Shown: positions 1 to 9,288 of the stretch, in pieces
Numbering within the stretch: position 1 is the stretch's first letter
Layout: every line of letters begins with the position of its first letter
NCBI GenBank assembly: GCA_937928045.1
Contig: CALFWO010000062.1
Location: 1 to 64,000, forward strand
DNA: 64,000 bases
DNA from: an uncultured Saprospiraceae bacterium
Lineage (GTDB): Bacteria; Bacteroidota; Bacteroidia; Chitinophagales; Saprospiraceae
Direction: 5' to 3'
The notes under the pieces: generated by a model
Database searches by the model: none
What the model was told of the DNA's origin: nothing
What the model saw: the letters and a program-made list of their open reading frames with translations, nothing else
Program-made: the position numbers and the translations under genes

Positions 1-854
1 CAATTGGCTAAATTTCCAAAAAAGCCATCAATCCAGTCCATCGGATAAGTCGCAAAAGTGAATATTCCCTGAAAGACTAAAAACAGAATAGTTAAGAAAA
101 TCAAAGTCCCCCAAAGCGGATGTAAAAAGATTTGATCTAATTTTTCTCCGCGATTTATTTGATGCAATCGCTCTGGTTGCTTGATTACACCTTCTAGAAT
201 ATTGTGAATTATCAAATGCCTTTTTTCCAGATCTTCTATGGCTTGACCTCTGACTTCTTCATTATCTTCAGCAATCCATCGTTCCAATTTTTGACCATAC
301 AAGTTTTCAATTCCTTGTTGATTCACCTTGTCGTAATGACTTCTTGCAAAAGCGGAAGGTATTGAAAATTCGTTCTTGTCGATACAATTTTTCAATAATT
401 CGATTCCATCTCCGGTTCGAGAATTTGCAATAAAAACTGGACAACCAAGTTTAGCCTTTAAGCCTTCAATGTGAATATGAATTTTATTTTTTGCTATCTC
501 ATCTTTGTAATTGACAAGTAGAGCCATGGGAACTTGTAAATCAGCAATTTGGGAAAACAATAGCAGATTCTCTTCCAAATTTAAACCCGAAGCTATGAAA
601 ATGATGGGCTGTTGGTCTTTGGCAGAACGAATGATTTCATTCGCAGAAATACGCTCATCGATAGTTACCGACCAAAGAGATTTCAAACCGGGTAAATCAA
701 TAATCTTCCGATTTTTATAGGCTCCTATTTTTTTCTCCACTGTAACGCCTTCGAAATTCGCAGTCTTTTGGTTCAACCCGGTAAGTTGATTGAAAAGCGT
801 AGATTTTCCAGTATTTGGGTTTCCAACTAATAGGATGTCTTGATTATGATTCAA
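1..854 (-). CDS. feoB: Ferrous iron transporter FeoB, N-terminal part (truncated by window edge)
   Basis: FeoB couples a cytosolic G-protein domain to an inner-membrane Fe(II) permease. Reading the minus strand from 854 gives a P-loop GNPNTGKST about 10 residues in, a G3 motif DLPG near residue 47 and a G4-like NYKD. The G domain and a helical spacer follow, then the start of the membrane part with the family phrase HPLWG and one hydrophobic segment before the sequence runs off the left edge. No ATG lies between the in-frame stop and the P-loop. The best start is a TTG at 852-854, overlapping the last codons of feoA, so the two are translationally coupled. Family assignment is secure; the permease half is outside the window. 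Confidence 0.93.
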   Translation of the reverse strand, partial: MNHNQDILLVGNPNTGKSTLFNQLTGLNQKTANFEGVTVEKKIGAYKNRKIIDLPGLKSLWSVTIDERISANEIIRSAKDQQPIIFIASGLNLEENLLLFSQIADLQVPMALLVNYKDEIAKNKIHIHIEGLKAKLGCPVFIANSRTGDGIELLKNCIDKNEFSIPSAFARSHYDKVNQQGIENLYGQKLERWIAEDNEEVRGQAIEDLEKRHLIIHNILEGVIKQPERLHQINRGEKLDQIFLHPLWGTLIFLTILFLVFQGIFTFATYPMDWIDGFFGNLAN

Positions 855-1077
855 TTTTCACAACTTTAATAAGCAAGCAATCTGGTTTTCTTAAAGCAAT
901 TTTTCGTCCGTTGTATGCAATCAAAGCTAGTCCCTGACCTGCAAACTTTTGTAAAATTCTGATCTTACCTCCAATATGGATTCCATGGACTAAAAGTGTT
1001 CTTTTCACTTCAGCATCCACTGGCATTTCTAAAACCATTGCCTGTTCTCCCGCTTTTAAATCAGATATCGAAAGCAT
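844..1077 (-). CDS. feoA: FeoA family ferrous iron transport accessory protein
   Basis: This is a small cytosolic SH3-like protein of 77 residues that assists FeoB. The start is set at ATG 1075-1077 (MLSISDLKAGEQ), because this gives the usual FeoA length of about 75 residues beginning with the family phrase LxDLKxGxxA. The open frame runs on to 1224, but that extension is a hydrophobic stretch unlike FeoA. A Bacteroidota -7 element TACTTTTG lies at 1107-1114, inside the extension, which also argues for the short form. The 3' end overlaps the TTG start of feoB by 11 bases. Function is by family only. Confidence 0.88.
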   Translation of the reverse strand: MLSISDLKAGEQAMVLEMPVDAEVKRTLLVHGIHIGGKIRILQKFAGQGLALIAYNGRKIALRKPDCLLIKVVKIES

Positions 1078-1284
1078 AATCTTATTTAGACTAAATACAA
1101 TTAAAACAAAAGTAAAAAAAAGGATGAGGTACTGGTATGAATTGAAGTTAAATTCCAAACCTTTTTTATTTCTCAAATAGAAAAATGAAAGCGTACTGAC
1201 TTGGATCATACAAACTATGATCAAAATGTCTCAGACTTTTCATTTTTTGATAGAGTCTCTCGATATTTAAGCAAATAGAAAATT

Positions 1285-3864
1285 ATGCCCCGGAAATTAC
1301 TTTTCGCTTATATCATAGCAATAGCAATGTTTGGCTGCCAAAACCAGACTTCAACTCCTGTTCAAACGGAGACCAAAGATCGACTTGCAGAAAAGCATGT
1401 GCCTTCCGATGAATTCTTTCTTCAAAGAACTTTTCCTGATGGAAGATTTAGTATTGATGCGTTTGAGAAAGGATTAAAGCAGGCCAAAATTTCTGCAAAC
1501 AGTAGGTCAGTTACTTCAGGGTTTAATGACTCGTGGACAGTTCAAGGTCCAGGTAACATTGGGGCAAGAACAAACACGATAGCTATAGATCCCAATGATG
1601 AGTCCATTATGTATGCTGGCTTTGCTGGCGGAGGTGTTTATAAAACAATTGACAACGGAGAAAATTGGACACCAATTTTCGATGATCAAACCTTTTTAAA
1701 TATAGGCGATATCACAATAGATCCAAACAATTCCAACATCGTATATGTGGGAACTGGAGATCCAAATATATCTGGTTACCCAAAAATAGGTGATGGTCTT
1801 TACAAAAGTTCTGATGGAGGATTAACTTGGGAAAATATTGGCTTATCGGAAACAAGAATCATTTCTAAGGTCATATTGCATCCGACCAATGATCAAACCA
1901 TTTTTGTTTCGACTATGGGAATTCCTTTTCTAAGAAATAATGATCGAGGATTATATCGAACAGAAAATGGCGGTCAAGATTGGGATCAAATTTTATTTAT
2001 TAGCGATTCTACTGGTATTTCTGACTTGGTGATGCACCCTTCAAATCCAGATATTTTATATGCTACGGGATGGGATAGAATTAGAAATAATGCGGAATCA
2101 TTGATTCGAGGAGTTGGAGCCAAAGTTTATCGCTCAATAGATGGTGGAGACAATTGGGAAATGCTAGAAGGCGGACTTCCAAATGATGTTCCTCATTCTA
2201 GAACAGGAATTACAATTTCCAAGTCAAATCCAAATGTCCTTTACGTTGAATATGTTGGCACAAATCTACAATTGGAAGATATCTATCGAACCAATGATGG
2301 TGGAGACAATTGGTTCCCAATTCCAACGGATCAATATGAAAACTTTTTGGACGCCGGAGCGCTAGGAGGTTTTGGATGGTATTTTGGAAAAATTAGAGTA
2401 AATCCGAATGATGAAAATGATCTCTTTCTATTGGGTGTAGATCTCTGGAGAACAAAGGATGCTGGATTAACATGGGATCTCGCTACTCCACCTTGGTGGG
2501 AATATACGGTACATGCTGACAAACATGATTTGCACTTTACGGATTCTGGAAAGTTAATATTGTCAACTGACGGGGGTGTTTATCGGGCAGATATCGATGG
2601 AGAAAATTGGGAGGATATAGAAAATATTCCTACAACTCAATTTTATCGGGTGGCCTACAATCCTCACAATCCGAATTGGTATTACGGAGGAGCTCAAGAC
2701 AATGGTTCTACAGGAGGTAATGCTGAAAACATAAATAGCTGGCAAAGAATTTATGGAGGCGATGGATTTCAGATGGCTTTTGATACAGAAAATGAATATC
2801 GATATTTCACAGAAACTCAAAATGGAAATATCAATGTTACCATTAGCGGAGGAGCTAATTATGAATCTGGAGATGATGGAATCGATTTTAACGATAGAAG
2901 AAACTGGGATATGCCATATTTGATTAGTCCACATGACAATAATGTGTTATTCGCAGGGACTTATCGAATGTATTTGGGGAATGGCCAAGTTCCGCAATGG
3001 TCAAGTTTTAGTGAAGATCTCAGTAATGCAGGTGCCATCCCAAGTCGATACCAAAATATTACGGCTTTAGACGAATCCAAAATAGAGCAATTTTTAGTTT
3101 ATGCTGGAACGGGAGATGGAAATGTCTGGCGCGCAAAGAATTTAACTGATTGGACAAAAATTAGTGATAATCTTCCCGTTCAATATGTTACGGATGTTGT
3201 TGCATCGCCTTCAGATGTCAACAGCGTTTTTGTTACTTATTCTGGCTATCGAGATAATGATTTCACCCCAAGGATTTTCAGATCCAACGATCAAGGAGAA
3301 AATTGGGAAGACATTTCTAGCGATCTTCCTGATTTGGCAATAAACGAGTTGTTGATTTTACCAGAACAGGCGGATTCGGTATTGTTTGTAGCAACGGATG
3401 GTGGTGTTTATGGAACCATCAATGCAGGTGAAACCTGGGAAAGATTAGGAAATAATATGCCTACGATTCAAGTATACGATTTGGTTTTAAATGAAGCAAA
3501 AAATGAATTGGTTGCAGGTACTTTTGCCCGGTCAATTATGAGTTATACTTTGGATTCATTGTTGACTGTTCCGGATAGTACAGTTAGTAGCACTACTCCA
3601 AATTTTGAATTTTCGAAAACTATAAAGGTTTATCCAACAATTGCAAATTCAATAGTAAATATAGAATTAGAAAATATAGAGCCTAATCGTAATTTAGAAA
3701 TGGTAATTTTGAATGATAGTGGCAAATTAATTCATTCGGATTCTTTTGACGGTCGTTCTAAGAAAATTGAATTGGATATTTCAGATTGGAATTCGGGCCA
3801 TTACTTTATAAAAGTAAAAATGCGTCATCAGATTTTAACAGAGCGTTTTTTAGTCGTTAAATAA
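1285..3864 (+). CDS. Secreted VPS10/sortilin-like Asp-box protein with T9SS type A sorting domain
   Basis: The 859-residue exported protein has a hydrophobic N-terminus ending in MFGCQN, a weak lipobox that could acylate Cys18. The body is a beta-propeller built from repeated Asp-box (BNR) motifs of the form S/T-x-D-x-G-x-x-W. At least eight are visible, for example SSDGGLTW, TIDNGENW, TENGGQDW, SIDGGDNW, TNDGGDNW and SNDQGENW. The last 80 residues are a type A T9SS sorting domain (KVYPT at its start, a GHYFIKV strand, FLVVK end). Such propellers are often glycan-binding or glycosidase-related, but no catalytic residues can be assigned here, so substrate is unknown. The stop codon abuts the stop of the convergent kinase gene with no spacer. 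Confidence 0.88.
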   Translation: MPRKLLFAYIIAIAMFGCQNQTSTPVQTETKDRLAEKHVPSDEFFLQRTFPDGRFSIDAFEKGLKQAKISANSRSVTSGFNDSWTVQGPGNIGARTNTIAIDPNDESIMYAGFAGGGVYKTIDNGENWTPIFDDQTFLNIGDITIDPNNSNIVYVGTGDPNISGYPKIGDGLYKSSDGGLTWENIGLSETRIISKVILHPTNDQTIFVSTMGIPFLRNNDRGLYRTENGGQDWDQILFISDSTGISDLVMHPSNPDILYATGWDRIRNNAESLIRGVGAKVYRSIDGGDNWEMLEGGLPNDVPHSRTGITISKSNPNVLYVEYVGTNLQLEDIYRTNDGGDNWFPIPTDQYENFLDAGALGGFGWYFGKIRVNPNDENDLFLLGVDLWRTKDAGLTWDLATPPWWEYTVHADKHDLHFTDSGKLILSTDGGVYRADIDGENWEDIENIPTTQFYRVAYNPHNPNWYYGGAQDNGSTGGNAENINSWQRIYGGDGFQMAFDTENEYRYFTETQNGNINVTISGGANYESGDDGIDFNDRRNWDMPYLISPHDNNVLFAGTYRMYLGNGQVPQWSSFSEDLSNAGAIPSRYQNITALDESKIEQFLVYAGTGDGNVWRAKNLTDWTKISDNLPVQYVTDVVASPSDVNSVFVTYSGYRDNDFTPRIFRSNDQGENWEDISSDLPDLAINELLILPEQADSVLFVATDGGVYGTINAGETWERLGNNMPTIQVYDLVLNEAKNELVAGTFARSIMSYTLDSLLTVPDSTVSSTTPNFEFSKTIKVYPTIANSIVNIELENIEPNRNLEMVILNDSGKLIHSDSFDGRSKKIELDISDWNSGHYFIKVKMRHQILTERFLVVK

Positions 3865-5949
3865 CTAAACCGCAACCATATCTGAAGGTTCTGAAAGATT
3901 TTTTTGATCAGCGGGATTTTGATCATTGCTTGTCGCAAATAAGTCCTTTCTTGGTTTTTTGGGGACAGTAAAATAGAAGCAAGATCCTTCCCCTGGTGTA
4001 GAAATCACCCAGATTCTTCCGCCATGATCCTCAACTATTTTTTTACAGGTTGCGAGTCCAATTCCTGAACCTGAATAATTCTTTCTATTATTCAATCTTT
4101 TGAACACTACAAAAATGTCTTTTTGATATTCCGGATCGATACCGATACCTGTATCTTTGACAAAGAAGCGATATTCTTCACCAAGGTCGTCCGAACCAAT
4201 AGTTATGGAATTGCCTTCCTGCTTTCCAAATTTAATTGAATTGGCGATTAAGTTCTGAAACAGTTGTGACATTTGTGAACCTCTAAAATGAACCTTTGGA
4301 AGGTTTTCAATTTCTAAATTACAATTCTTTTCGTTCAGTTGAATTTCCAAGTTATCTACAACTTTTTGAACATTGTCTTTCGCGCTAATTAAATTCTTTT
4401 CACTCCTATTTGAATTGAGCTTGGAATATTCTAAAAGACCGGAGAGTAATTCTTCCATCTGTCTGGTACCGTTGGTAATGAATTCCGCATATTCTGAAAC
4501 TTCTTGTTCTGCATTATTTCTTTTCAGTTTTCTCATTAACAACTTGGTGAATCCATTGATGTTTCGAAGTGGCTCTTTCAAGTCATGAGAAATGATGTAG
4601 GCAAATTTTTCCAAATCTTGATTGGAGGCTGCCAAGAATTCATTCTGTCTGAGGATTTCAGCGTTTTTAGCAGAAAGCAATTCGTTCTTTTCAATTGCTG
4701 ATTTATTTTTCATGTACATCAAACTCAATAAAAGCATAAGTACCATACCAGCCGCACAAACAATTGCGATCGTCGCATAACTTTGAGCATTGTTAATTTC
4801 TTGATCTTTTTTTAGAAGGGCAATTTGATTTTCACGTTCCATTTTATGAATTTCAAAGTCTTGCTTCAAATTAGCCATAGACTCCATCATCTCTTGAGAG
4901 TACAAGGAATCTTTCAACGCCATATATTTATCATTATACTCTTTGTACTTTACATAATCTTTTTGTTTAAAATAGATTTCAGCGTATTTCTGAATTATAT
5001 TTTTAACGTTAGAGTTCTGTCCAAGATCTTTAAAGATTTGATGGCCTTCATCAAGTGCTTCTAATGCCTCGTTAATTCGATTCTGTTTGAATTTAATATC
5101 AGAGGTTTGTTCTAAAGAGTAAGCGGTTAAAAGTTTATTTCCAATAATAAAACTTAAGTCGTATGCTTTTTGGAGATAGTACAAAGCCTCCTCGAATCTA
5201 TCAATTCTTCCTAAAATATGTCCTCTATTAATAGCGGCCCAAGCGAGCTCCTCATCATCATTTAGTTGCTTAGCTAATTCAATACTTTCACTACTATAGC
5301 TTAACGCTTGTTCAAAATCATTCATGGAAGCATATGATCCCCCAATAGCAGTAATCCCAAGAATCGTCATCTTCGGATTGTTTTGAAGTTTAGCTATTTC
5401 AATTCCCTTTTCATAGTTTTTTAATGCCAGTTTTGGCTGTCCTTGGCTTCCGAAGTTTGTGCCCAAATCATAGTAGACACTCATTAAGCCCGTAGAATCT
5501 CCCATATCGGAATAATACTTTAAGGCTTCCATTTGATGTTTATAACCTTCTGGAAATTTATCCTGAAAGACCAAATTCATACCTTGAATTTGGTTCACTT
5601 CAGCTTTGAGTTTTAATTCTGAATCTTTGATTTTTGGAAGCGCTTCTAATAGCGTTATGTAGGACCTTTGGATATCGCCATTTTTGTATAGAGCAATACC
5701 GTATCCGATTAGTAATTCATTGAAATCACTGGTAAGGTTTTGTTTTTCTGCAAACTCAGTCGCAATTTTAAAAATTTCAACAGCATTGTCGAATTCAAGC
5801 CCATCTTTCAGCATTGCTTGACCAAGCTCGTTTTGTTGTTTCAACCACAATTTAGGAGACTTTATACTATCGACAGAAGTCCCCGTTGCAATTCCTGCAA
5901 GGAGACAAAAACATAAAGTATAAAACGTTATTAAATAGGGTTTATTCAT
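3865..5949 (-). CDS. TPR-containing membrane sensor histidine kinase
   Basis: The 694-residue kinase has a signal peptide (about 1-24) and a periplasmic array of tetratricopeptide repeats (about 35-345). A coiled-coil linker, one membrane helix (about 392-413) and a second coiled coil follow. The HisKA H-box has phosphoacceptor His455 in the motif SHDLKEP. The HATPase_c domain shows an N-box (Asn570), a G1 box DTGIGID (599-605) and a G2 box GSGIGLA (627-633). It lacks a receiver domain, and no response-regulator gene lies nearby, so it is an orphan here. It lies 68 bp downstream of a GG-leader peptide gene on the same strand, separated by a hairpin. A link between peptide and kinase is inference only. 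Confidence 0.92.
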   Translation of the reverse strand: MNKPYLITFYTLCFCLLAGIATGTSVDSIKSPKLWLKQQNELGQAMLKDGLEFDNAVEIFKIATEFAEKQNLTSDFNELLIGYGIALYKNGDIQRSYITLLEALPKIKDSELKLKAEVNQIQGMNLVFQDKFPEGYKHQMEALKYYSDMGDSTGLMSVYYDLGTNFGSQGQPKLALKNYEKGIEIAKLQNNPKMTILGITAIGGSYASMNDFEQALSYSSESIELAKQLNDDEELAWAAINRGHILGRIDRFEEALYYLQKAYDLSFIIGNKLLTAYSLEQTSDIKFKQNRINEALEALDEGHQIFKDLGQNSNVKNIIQKYAEIYFKQKDYVKYKEYNDKYMALKDSLYSQEMMESMANLKQDFEIHKMERENQIALLKKDQEINNAQSYATIAIVCAAGMVLMLLLSLMYMKNKSAIEKNELLSAKNAEILRQNEFLAASNQDLEKFAYIISHDLKEPLRNINGFTKLLMRKLKRNNAEQEVSEYAEFITNGTRQMEELLSGLLEYSKLNSNRSEKNLISAKDNVQKVVDNLEIQLNEKNCNLEIENLPKVHFRGSQMSQLFQNLIANSIKFGKQEGNSITIGSDDLGEEYRFFVKDTGIGIDPEYQKDIFVVFKRLNNRKNYSGSGIGLATCKKIVEDHGGRIWVISTPGEGSCFYFTVPKKPRKDLFATSNDQNPADQKNLSEPSDMVAV

Positions 5950-5977
5950 TTTTAACAGTCAGTAAATTAAAGTTGAA

Positions 5978-6009
5978 AGAGCTACTTGCTTTTTAAAACA
6001 AGTAGCTCT
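5978..6009 (-). terminator. Perfect 11-bp hairpin between peptide gene and kinase gene
   Basis: AGAGCTACTTG (5978-5988) is the exact reverse complement of CAAGTAGCTCT (5999-6009), with a 10-base loop. On the minus strand it comes 8 bases after the peptide stop codon and is followed by TTCAACTTTAATTTA, a weak U-rich tail. It could be a leaky terminator or processing stem letting the peptide be made in excess over the kinase. Confidence 0.6.
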
Positions 6010-6017
6010 ATTCAAAT

Positions 6018-6152
6018 TTAGTAAGTGATCCACTTGTTTCTTGCGCAACAATAGTACTGTCCACCACCTTTAATAGCAGCGCACTTGTCGTTGGTCATTA
6101 CGTCGTTGGCATTCAAGTTTAATTGAGTTAATTTTGATTCTTTAACATTCAT
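6018..6152 (-). CDS. 44-residue GG-leader peptide, putative natural-product precursor (Bacteroidota type)
   Basis: Reading the minus strand from ATG 6150-6152 gives a 44-residue peptide. It has a polar leader (MNVKESKLTQLNLNANDVM), then NDKCAAIKGGG, then a short core QYYCCARNKWITY. The pattern L..L...D....L/C..IKGG followed by a short Cys/aromatic-rich tail is that of Bacteroidota GG-leader precursor peptides, which are cut after Gly-Gly by C39-peptidase exporters and sometimes modified. No C39 transporter, radical SAM or lanthionine enzyme lies in this window. The gene lies between an ABC permease (upstream) and a histidine kinase (downstream), all on one strand. Leader logic is seen; export and activity are inferred. 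Confidence 0.72.
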   Translation of the reverse strand: MNVKESKLTQLNLNANDVMTNDKCAAIKGGGQYYCCARNKWITY

Positions 6153-6580
6153 GGTCAATAATTTTAGATGAAAAAATAAATTTTATAGTACTTGATATTA
6201 TACTCGTCTTTTTGTCACTCAATGGGAGAATTAGAATACGAAGGGATATGAACAGAAATGCAAAAAGGAGACCAGTTTTGGAAGTTGTACAAATTGACTG
6301 GTAATTTATTTTGAAGACATTTGATGTACAACTAATATGTTAAAAAGATAATATCTAAGGTCTTTTAAACCCTAGCATTACCTATTCCAAATTTTATTAA
6401 AGTAATGTGCTCAGAACACATTAGAGATAAAAATATTTCAAAAATATTATAAAAGAGGTAGGAATACAGACTAAATCCTACAAATTTCATCGGCTAATTC
6501 ATGAGTTATTTTCTTGATTCAAACAAGATTTGATGGAATACAGATCTAATTAAATTTAAAACTGAAAGCAGTGCATAGTC
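6153..6580. other. Noncoding stretch between ABC permease and GG peptide
   Basis: I see no credible ORF here. Two dyads are present: AGTTGTACA (6283-6291) with TGTACAACT (6325-6333), and TAATGTG (6403-6409) with CACATTA (6417-6423). The second is a short stem-loop that could be a weak minus-strand terminator for the ABC permease. The region should also hold the promoter of the peptide gene, but no clear TAnnTTTG box is visible. Confidence 0.5.
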
Positions 6581-7840
6581 TTATTTACTGCGTATGGCAA
6601 CCACTGGATCCATTTCGGCAGCCTGCCATGCTGGCACTATTCCAGAGACTATTCCAATACCAATAGAAATGAGTACTCCCTTAATAATATTTCCTGAGCT
6701 TAAGAAGATCTCCCAAGCTGAATAGTTAGAAGCAATCTTAGTAACAATAAACGTGATTGACAAACCGATAATTCCACCCAGCAGGCAAAGAATACTAGCC
6801 TCAATCAAAAATTCTAACAATATGATATAGCGCTTAGCTCCTAAAGCCTTCTTTATTCCAATGATATTCGTTCGTTCTTTAACAGAGACGAACATAATAT
6901 TGGCTACTGAAAAAATTCCAACGAGAATTGCAAAAAGTCCAACAACAATCCCAACATATCCGATTTTCTCAAAAAGCGAATCAAGCAAATTCGTTATTAT
7001 GGAAACATTATTGACTGCGAAATTATTCTCTTCGGCAGGTTTGAGTTTTCTAATGGCCCTCATAACTCCCGTAACTTCATCCGTCAGCTGTTCTCGGCTT
7101 ACTCCTGGCGCCGCTCTTAATGACAACATGGAATTACCATTCCTTTTTAAACTATTGAGACTCATCATCTTCCGAGACAATTCAAATGGTAAAACAATGC
7201 CTTCATCAAAATTCATAATATTAATCAAAGATTCACCAGTCTCTGTTAGCACTCCAATAACCTCTAAGTTTCTGCCCATCATGTTAATCTTTTGACCAAC
7301 AACATTTGATGACCCGAATAACTCTGTGGCTACCGTATTTCCCAAAATACACTTATTGGAACCTGTTACACTTTCGGTTGGAGAAAAATATCTGCCATGA
7401 TCGAATTCAAATCCAAACATTTTACCGTAGTCCTCAGTCGCACCAATAACAAAGGCCCCTTCAACGGATTTGGATTTGAATTTTGCCGTTTTAACTCCGA
7501 CGAAAACATGAAAACTACTGATGTCAGCAGATTTTACTTTTGCTCGAATAGCCTTAAAATCATTGTAATCAGGATTTGGTCTTCTCCTCCACTTCCAATA
7601 ATTATCTCCAGGATCTTCTCCCCAGTCAAATTGGTTAACATACACAACATCATCTCCAAGCTTCTCAAAACTTCCAATTACATTTGATTGAAGAGAATCC
7701 ACTGCAGCTCCTACTCCGATAATACAGAAGATTCCAATGGAAATACCCATTAATGAAAGCGAACTACGCAATTTGTTTGTTCGCAATTGTGATAACGCTT
7801 GACGAATGGCCTCCCAGATTATTTTCAAAAGTATTAACAT
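6581..7840 (-). CDS. MacB/FtsX-type ABC transporter permease
   Basis: The 419-residue inner-membrane protein has the MacB topology: one membrane helix near the N-terminus (about 28-47), a large periplasmic core domain (about 50-285), and three helices in the FtsX domain (about 290-415). The C-terminus GIVPAWQAAEMDPVVAIRSK is typical of the family. No ATPase or membrane-fusion gene accompanies it, so the partner must be encoded elsewhere. MacB-like permeases act as mechanotransmission pumps for peptides, lipoproteins or toxins. Its position upstream of a GG-leader peptide gene is suggestive of peptide export or immunity, but this is inference. Confidence 0.9.
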   Translation of the reverse strand: MLILLKIIWEAIRQALSQLRTNKLRSSLSLMGISIGIFCIIGVGAAVDSLQSNVIGSFEKLGDDVVYVNQFDWGEDPGDNYWKWRRRPNPDYNDFKAIRAKVKSADISSFHVFVGVKTAKFKSKSVEGAFVIGATEDYGKMFGFEFDHGRYFSPTESVTGSNKCILGNTVATELFGSSNVVGQKINMMGRNLEVIGVLTETGESLINIMNFDEGIVLPFELSRKMMSLNSLKRNGNSMLSLRAAPGVSREQLTDEVTGVMRAIRKLKPAEENNFAVNNVSIITNLLDSLFEKIGYVGIVVGLFAILVGIFSVANIMFVSVKERTNIIGIKKALGAKRYIILLEFLIEASILCLLGGIIGLSITFIVTKIASNYSAWEIFLSSGNIIKGVLISIGIGIVSGIVPAWQAAEMDPVVAIRSK

Positions 7841-7966
7841 CGCTGCTAAACTAAGTAAATATTATAGCTGAGTCTTAATTTTTCGATAAACAACCCTTGT
7901 TCGTGGATTGTTCCGCTTACTGTTCGGTCAAACATCCCGACTGTTTCATTTTGTAGTTATTATTAT

Positions 7967-7974
7967 TAATTTTG
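7967..7974 (+). promoter_or_regulatory. Bacteroidota -7 box for queA
   Basis: TAATTTTG matches TAnnTTTG and lies 28 bases before the queA ATG. The four bases 19 bp upstream are TTTC, one change from the TTTG -33 element. Confidence 0.5.
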
Positions 7975-8002
7975 CGGGTCCTTTATAAACGTAAAATACT
8001 GT

Positions 8003-9067
8003 ATGAGAACGAAGTTATCCCAGTTCAAATTTGAGCTTCCTGAAGAATTGATTGCGCAATATCCAACTGATATCAGAGATGAATCCAGATTGATGGTGGT
8101 TCACAAAGATAGTGGTAAAATTGAGCACAAGGTTTTCAAAGATATTTTGGAGTATCTGGTTGAAGATGATACTATGATCTTTAATAATACTAAGGTCTTT
8201 CCTGCTCGTCTTTATGGTAGAAAAGAAAAAACAGGAGCTAGAATCGAAGTTTTCTTGCTTCGGGAGTTGAATCATGAGGCAAGACTTTGGGACGTGCTTG
8301 TTGATCCAGCTAGAAAGATTAGAGTTGGAAATAAGCTTTACTTCAGTGATTCTAACGACGAAGATATTTTGGTTGCCGAGGTTGTTGACAATACAACTTC
8401 AAGGGGCAGAACGATCAGATTCCTATATGACGGCACAGAAGATGAATTCCAAGGTGAATTGAGCAAATTGGGTAATACTCCGTTACCCAAATACATCAAT
8501 AGAGATGCTGAAAAAATCGATAGAGAGCGATATCAGACAGTTTATGCGAAAGAATTAGGAGCAGTTGCCGCTCCGACTGCAGGATTGCACTTTTCTGAAG
8601 AACTAATGAAAAGACTTGAGATCCAAGGTGTTGATTTCGCCGAGCTTACTTTACATGTCGGGCTTGGAACTTTTAGGAATATTGAAGTTGAAGACCTTTC
8701 AAAACATAAAATGGATGCTGAGTACTTTAGAGTACCAGAAAAAGCAGCTCAAGTTGTAAATAAGAGTAAAAAAGCGAATAAACGAATATGCAGCGTTGGG
8801 ACAACTTCAATGCGCGCAATTGAATCTGCTGTTTCAGCGGAGGGTTTATTGAAATCAGCTGAGGGTTGGACTAATAAATTTATTTATCCACCATTTGAAT
8901 TTAATGTGGCCAATTCGATGATAACAAATTTCCATTTACCAAAGTCAAGTTTGGTGATTATGGTAAGTGCGTTCGGAGGACACGAATTAATTATGGATGC
9001 CTACCAAACGGCGATCAAAGAGAAATACCGCTTCTTCTCATACGGAGATGCAATGATGATCATTTAA
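8003..9067 (+). CDS. queA: S-adenosylmethionine:tRNA ribosyltransferase-isomerase QueA
   Basis: QueA transfers the ribosyl part of SAM to 7-aminomethyl-7-deazaguanine at tRNA position 34, making epoxyqueuosine. The 354-residue protein is full length and shows family landmarks: [10 protein letters not shown] at the N-terminus, [16 protein letters not shown], the AAPTAGLHF motif, LHVGLGTFR, and the C-terminal [22 protein letters not shown] 8003 lies just before the conserved N-terminus, and a -7 box lies 28 bp upstream. It is monocistronic, divergent from the ABC permease. Other queuosine genes are not in the window. Assignment is firm. Confidence 0.97.
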   Translation: MRTKLSQFKFELPEELIAQYPTDIRDESRLMVVHKDSGKIEHKVFKDILEYLVEDDTMIFNNTKVFPARLYGRKEKTGARIEVFLLRELNHEARLWDVLVDPARKIRVGNKLYFSDSNDEDILVAEVVDNTTSRGRTIRFLYDGTEDEFQGELSKLGNTPLPKYINRDAEKIDRERYQTVYAKELGAVAAPTAGLHFSEELMKRLEIQGVDFAELTLHVGLGTFRNIEVEDLSKHKMDAEYFRVPEKAAQVVNKSKKANKRICSVGTTSMRAIESAVSAEGLLKSAEGWTNKFIYPPFEFNVANSMITNFHLPKSSLVIMVSAFGGHELIMDAYQTAIKEKYRFFSYGDAMMII

Positions 9068-9177
9068 GTTAAAATATTTAACAAGGATTATAATTCCCGC
9101 AAAGTGCTTACAATCATACAGTTACATTTATGTTTGTAAGCATTTTATATTTTTCTTGCATTTCTGGGATTCTGCTA

Positions 9178-9208
9178 TTGCATTGAAACCTTAGATTGAT
9201 TACATTTG
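9178..9208 (+). promoter_or_regulatory. Candidate promoter for the DUF2795 gene
   Basis: TTG at 9178-9180 is followed 20 bp later by TACATTTG (9201-9208), a good fit to the Bacteroidota primary-sigma consensus. A second -7-like box TAATTTTG lies closer to the gene at 9268-9275, so there may be two start sites. Confidence 0.5.
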
Positions 9209-9288
9209 CGCGTAAGCAGTGTTGAAACATTTTGTTTTTAATTGGTTACGAATAACACTTTATGTTTTAATTTTGCTAAAGGAAAATT

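Noticed and set aside
511-720. 69-residue plus-strand frame inside feoB
   Set aside because: It is a shadow of the feoB G-domain, which has intact P-loop and G3 motifs on the minus strand.
844-1224. FeoA with an N-terminal membrane extension
   Set aside because: The extension is unlike FeoA, and a -7 promoter box falls inside it. The 77-residue form beginning at 1077 fits the family.
6018-7840. Complete bacteriocin or lanthipeptide cluster
   Set aside because: Only a precursor-like peptide and a MacB-type permease are seen. No modification enzyme, C39 transporter, ATPase or immunity gene is present in the window.
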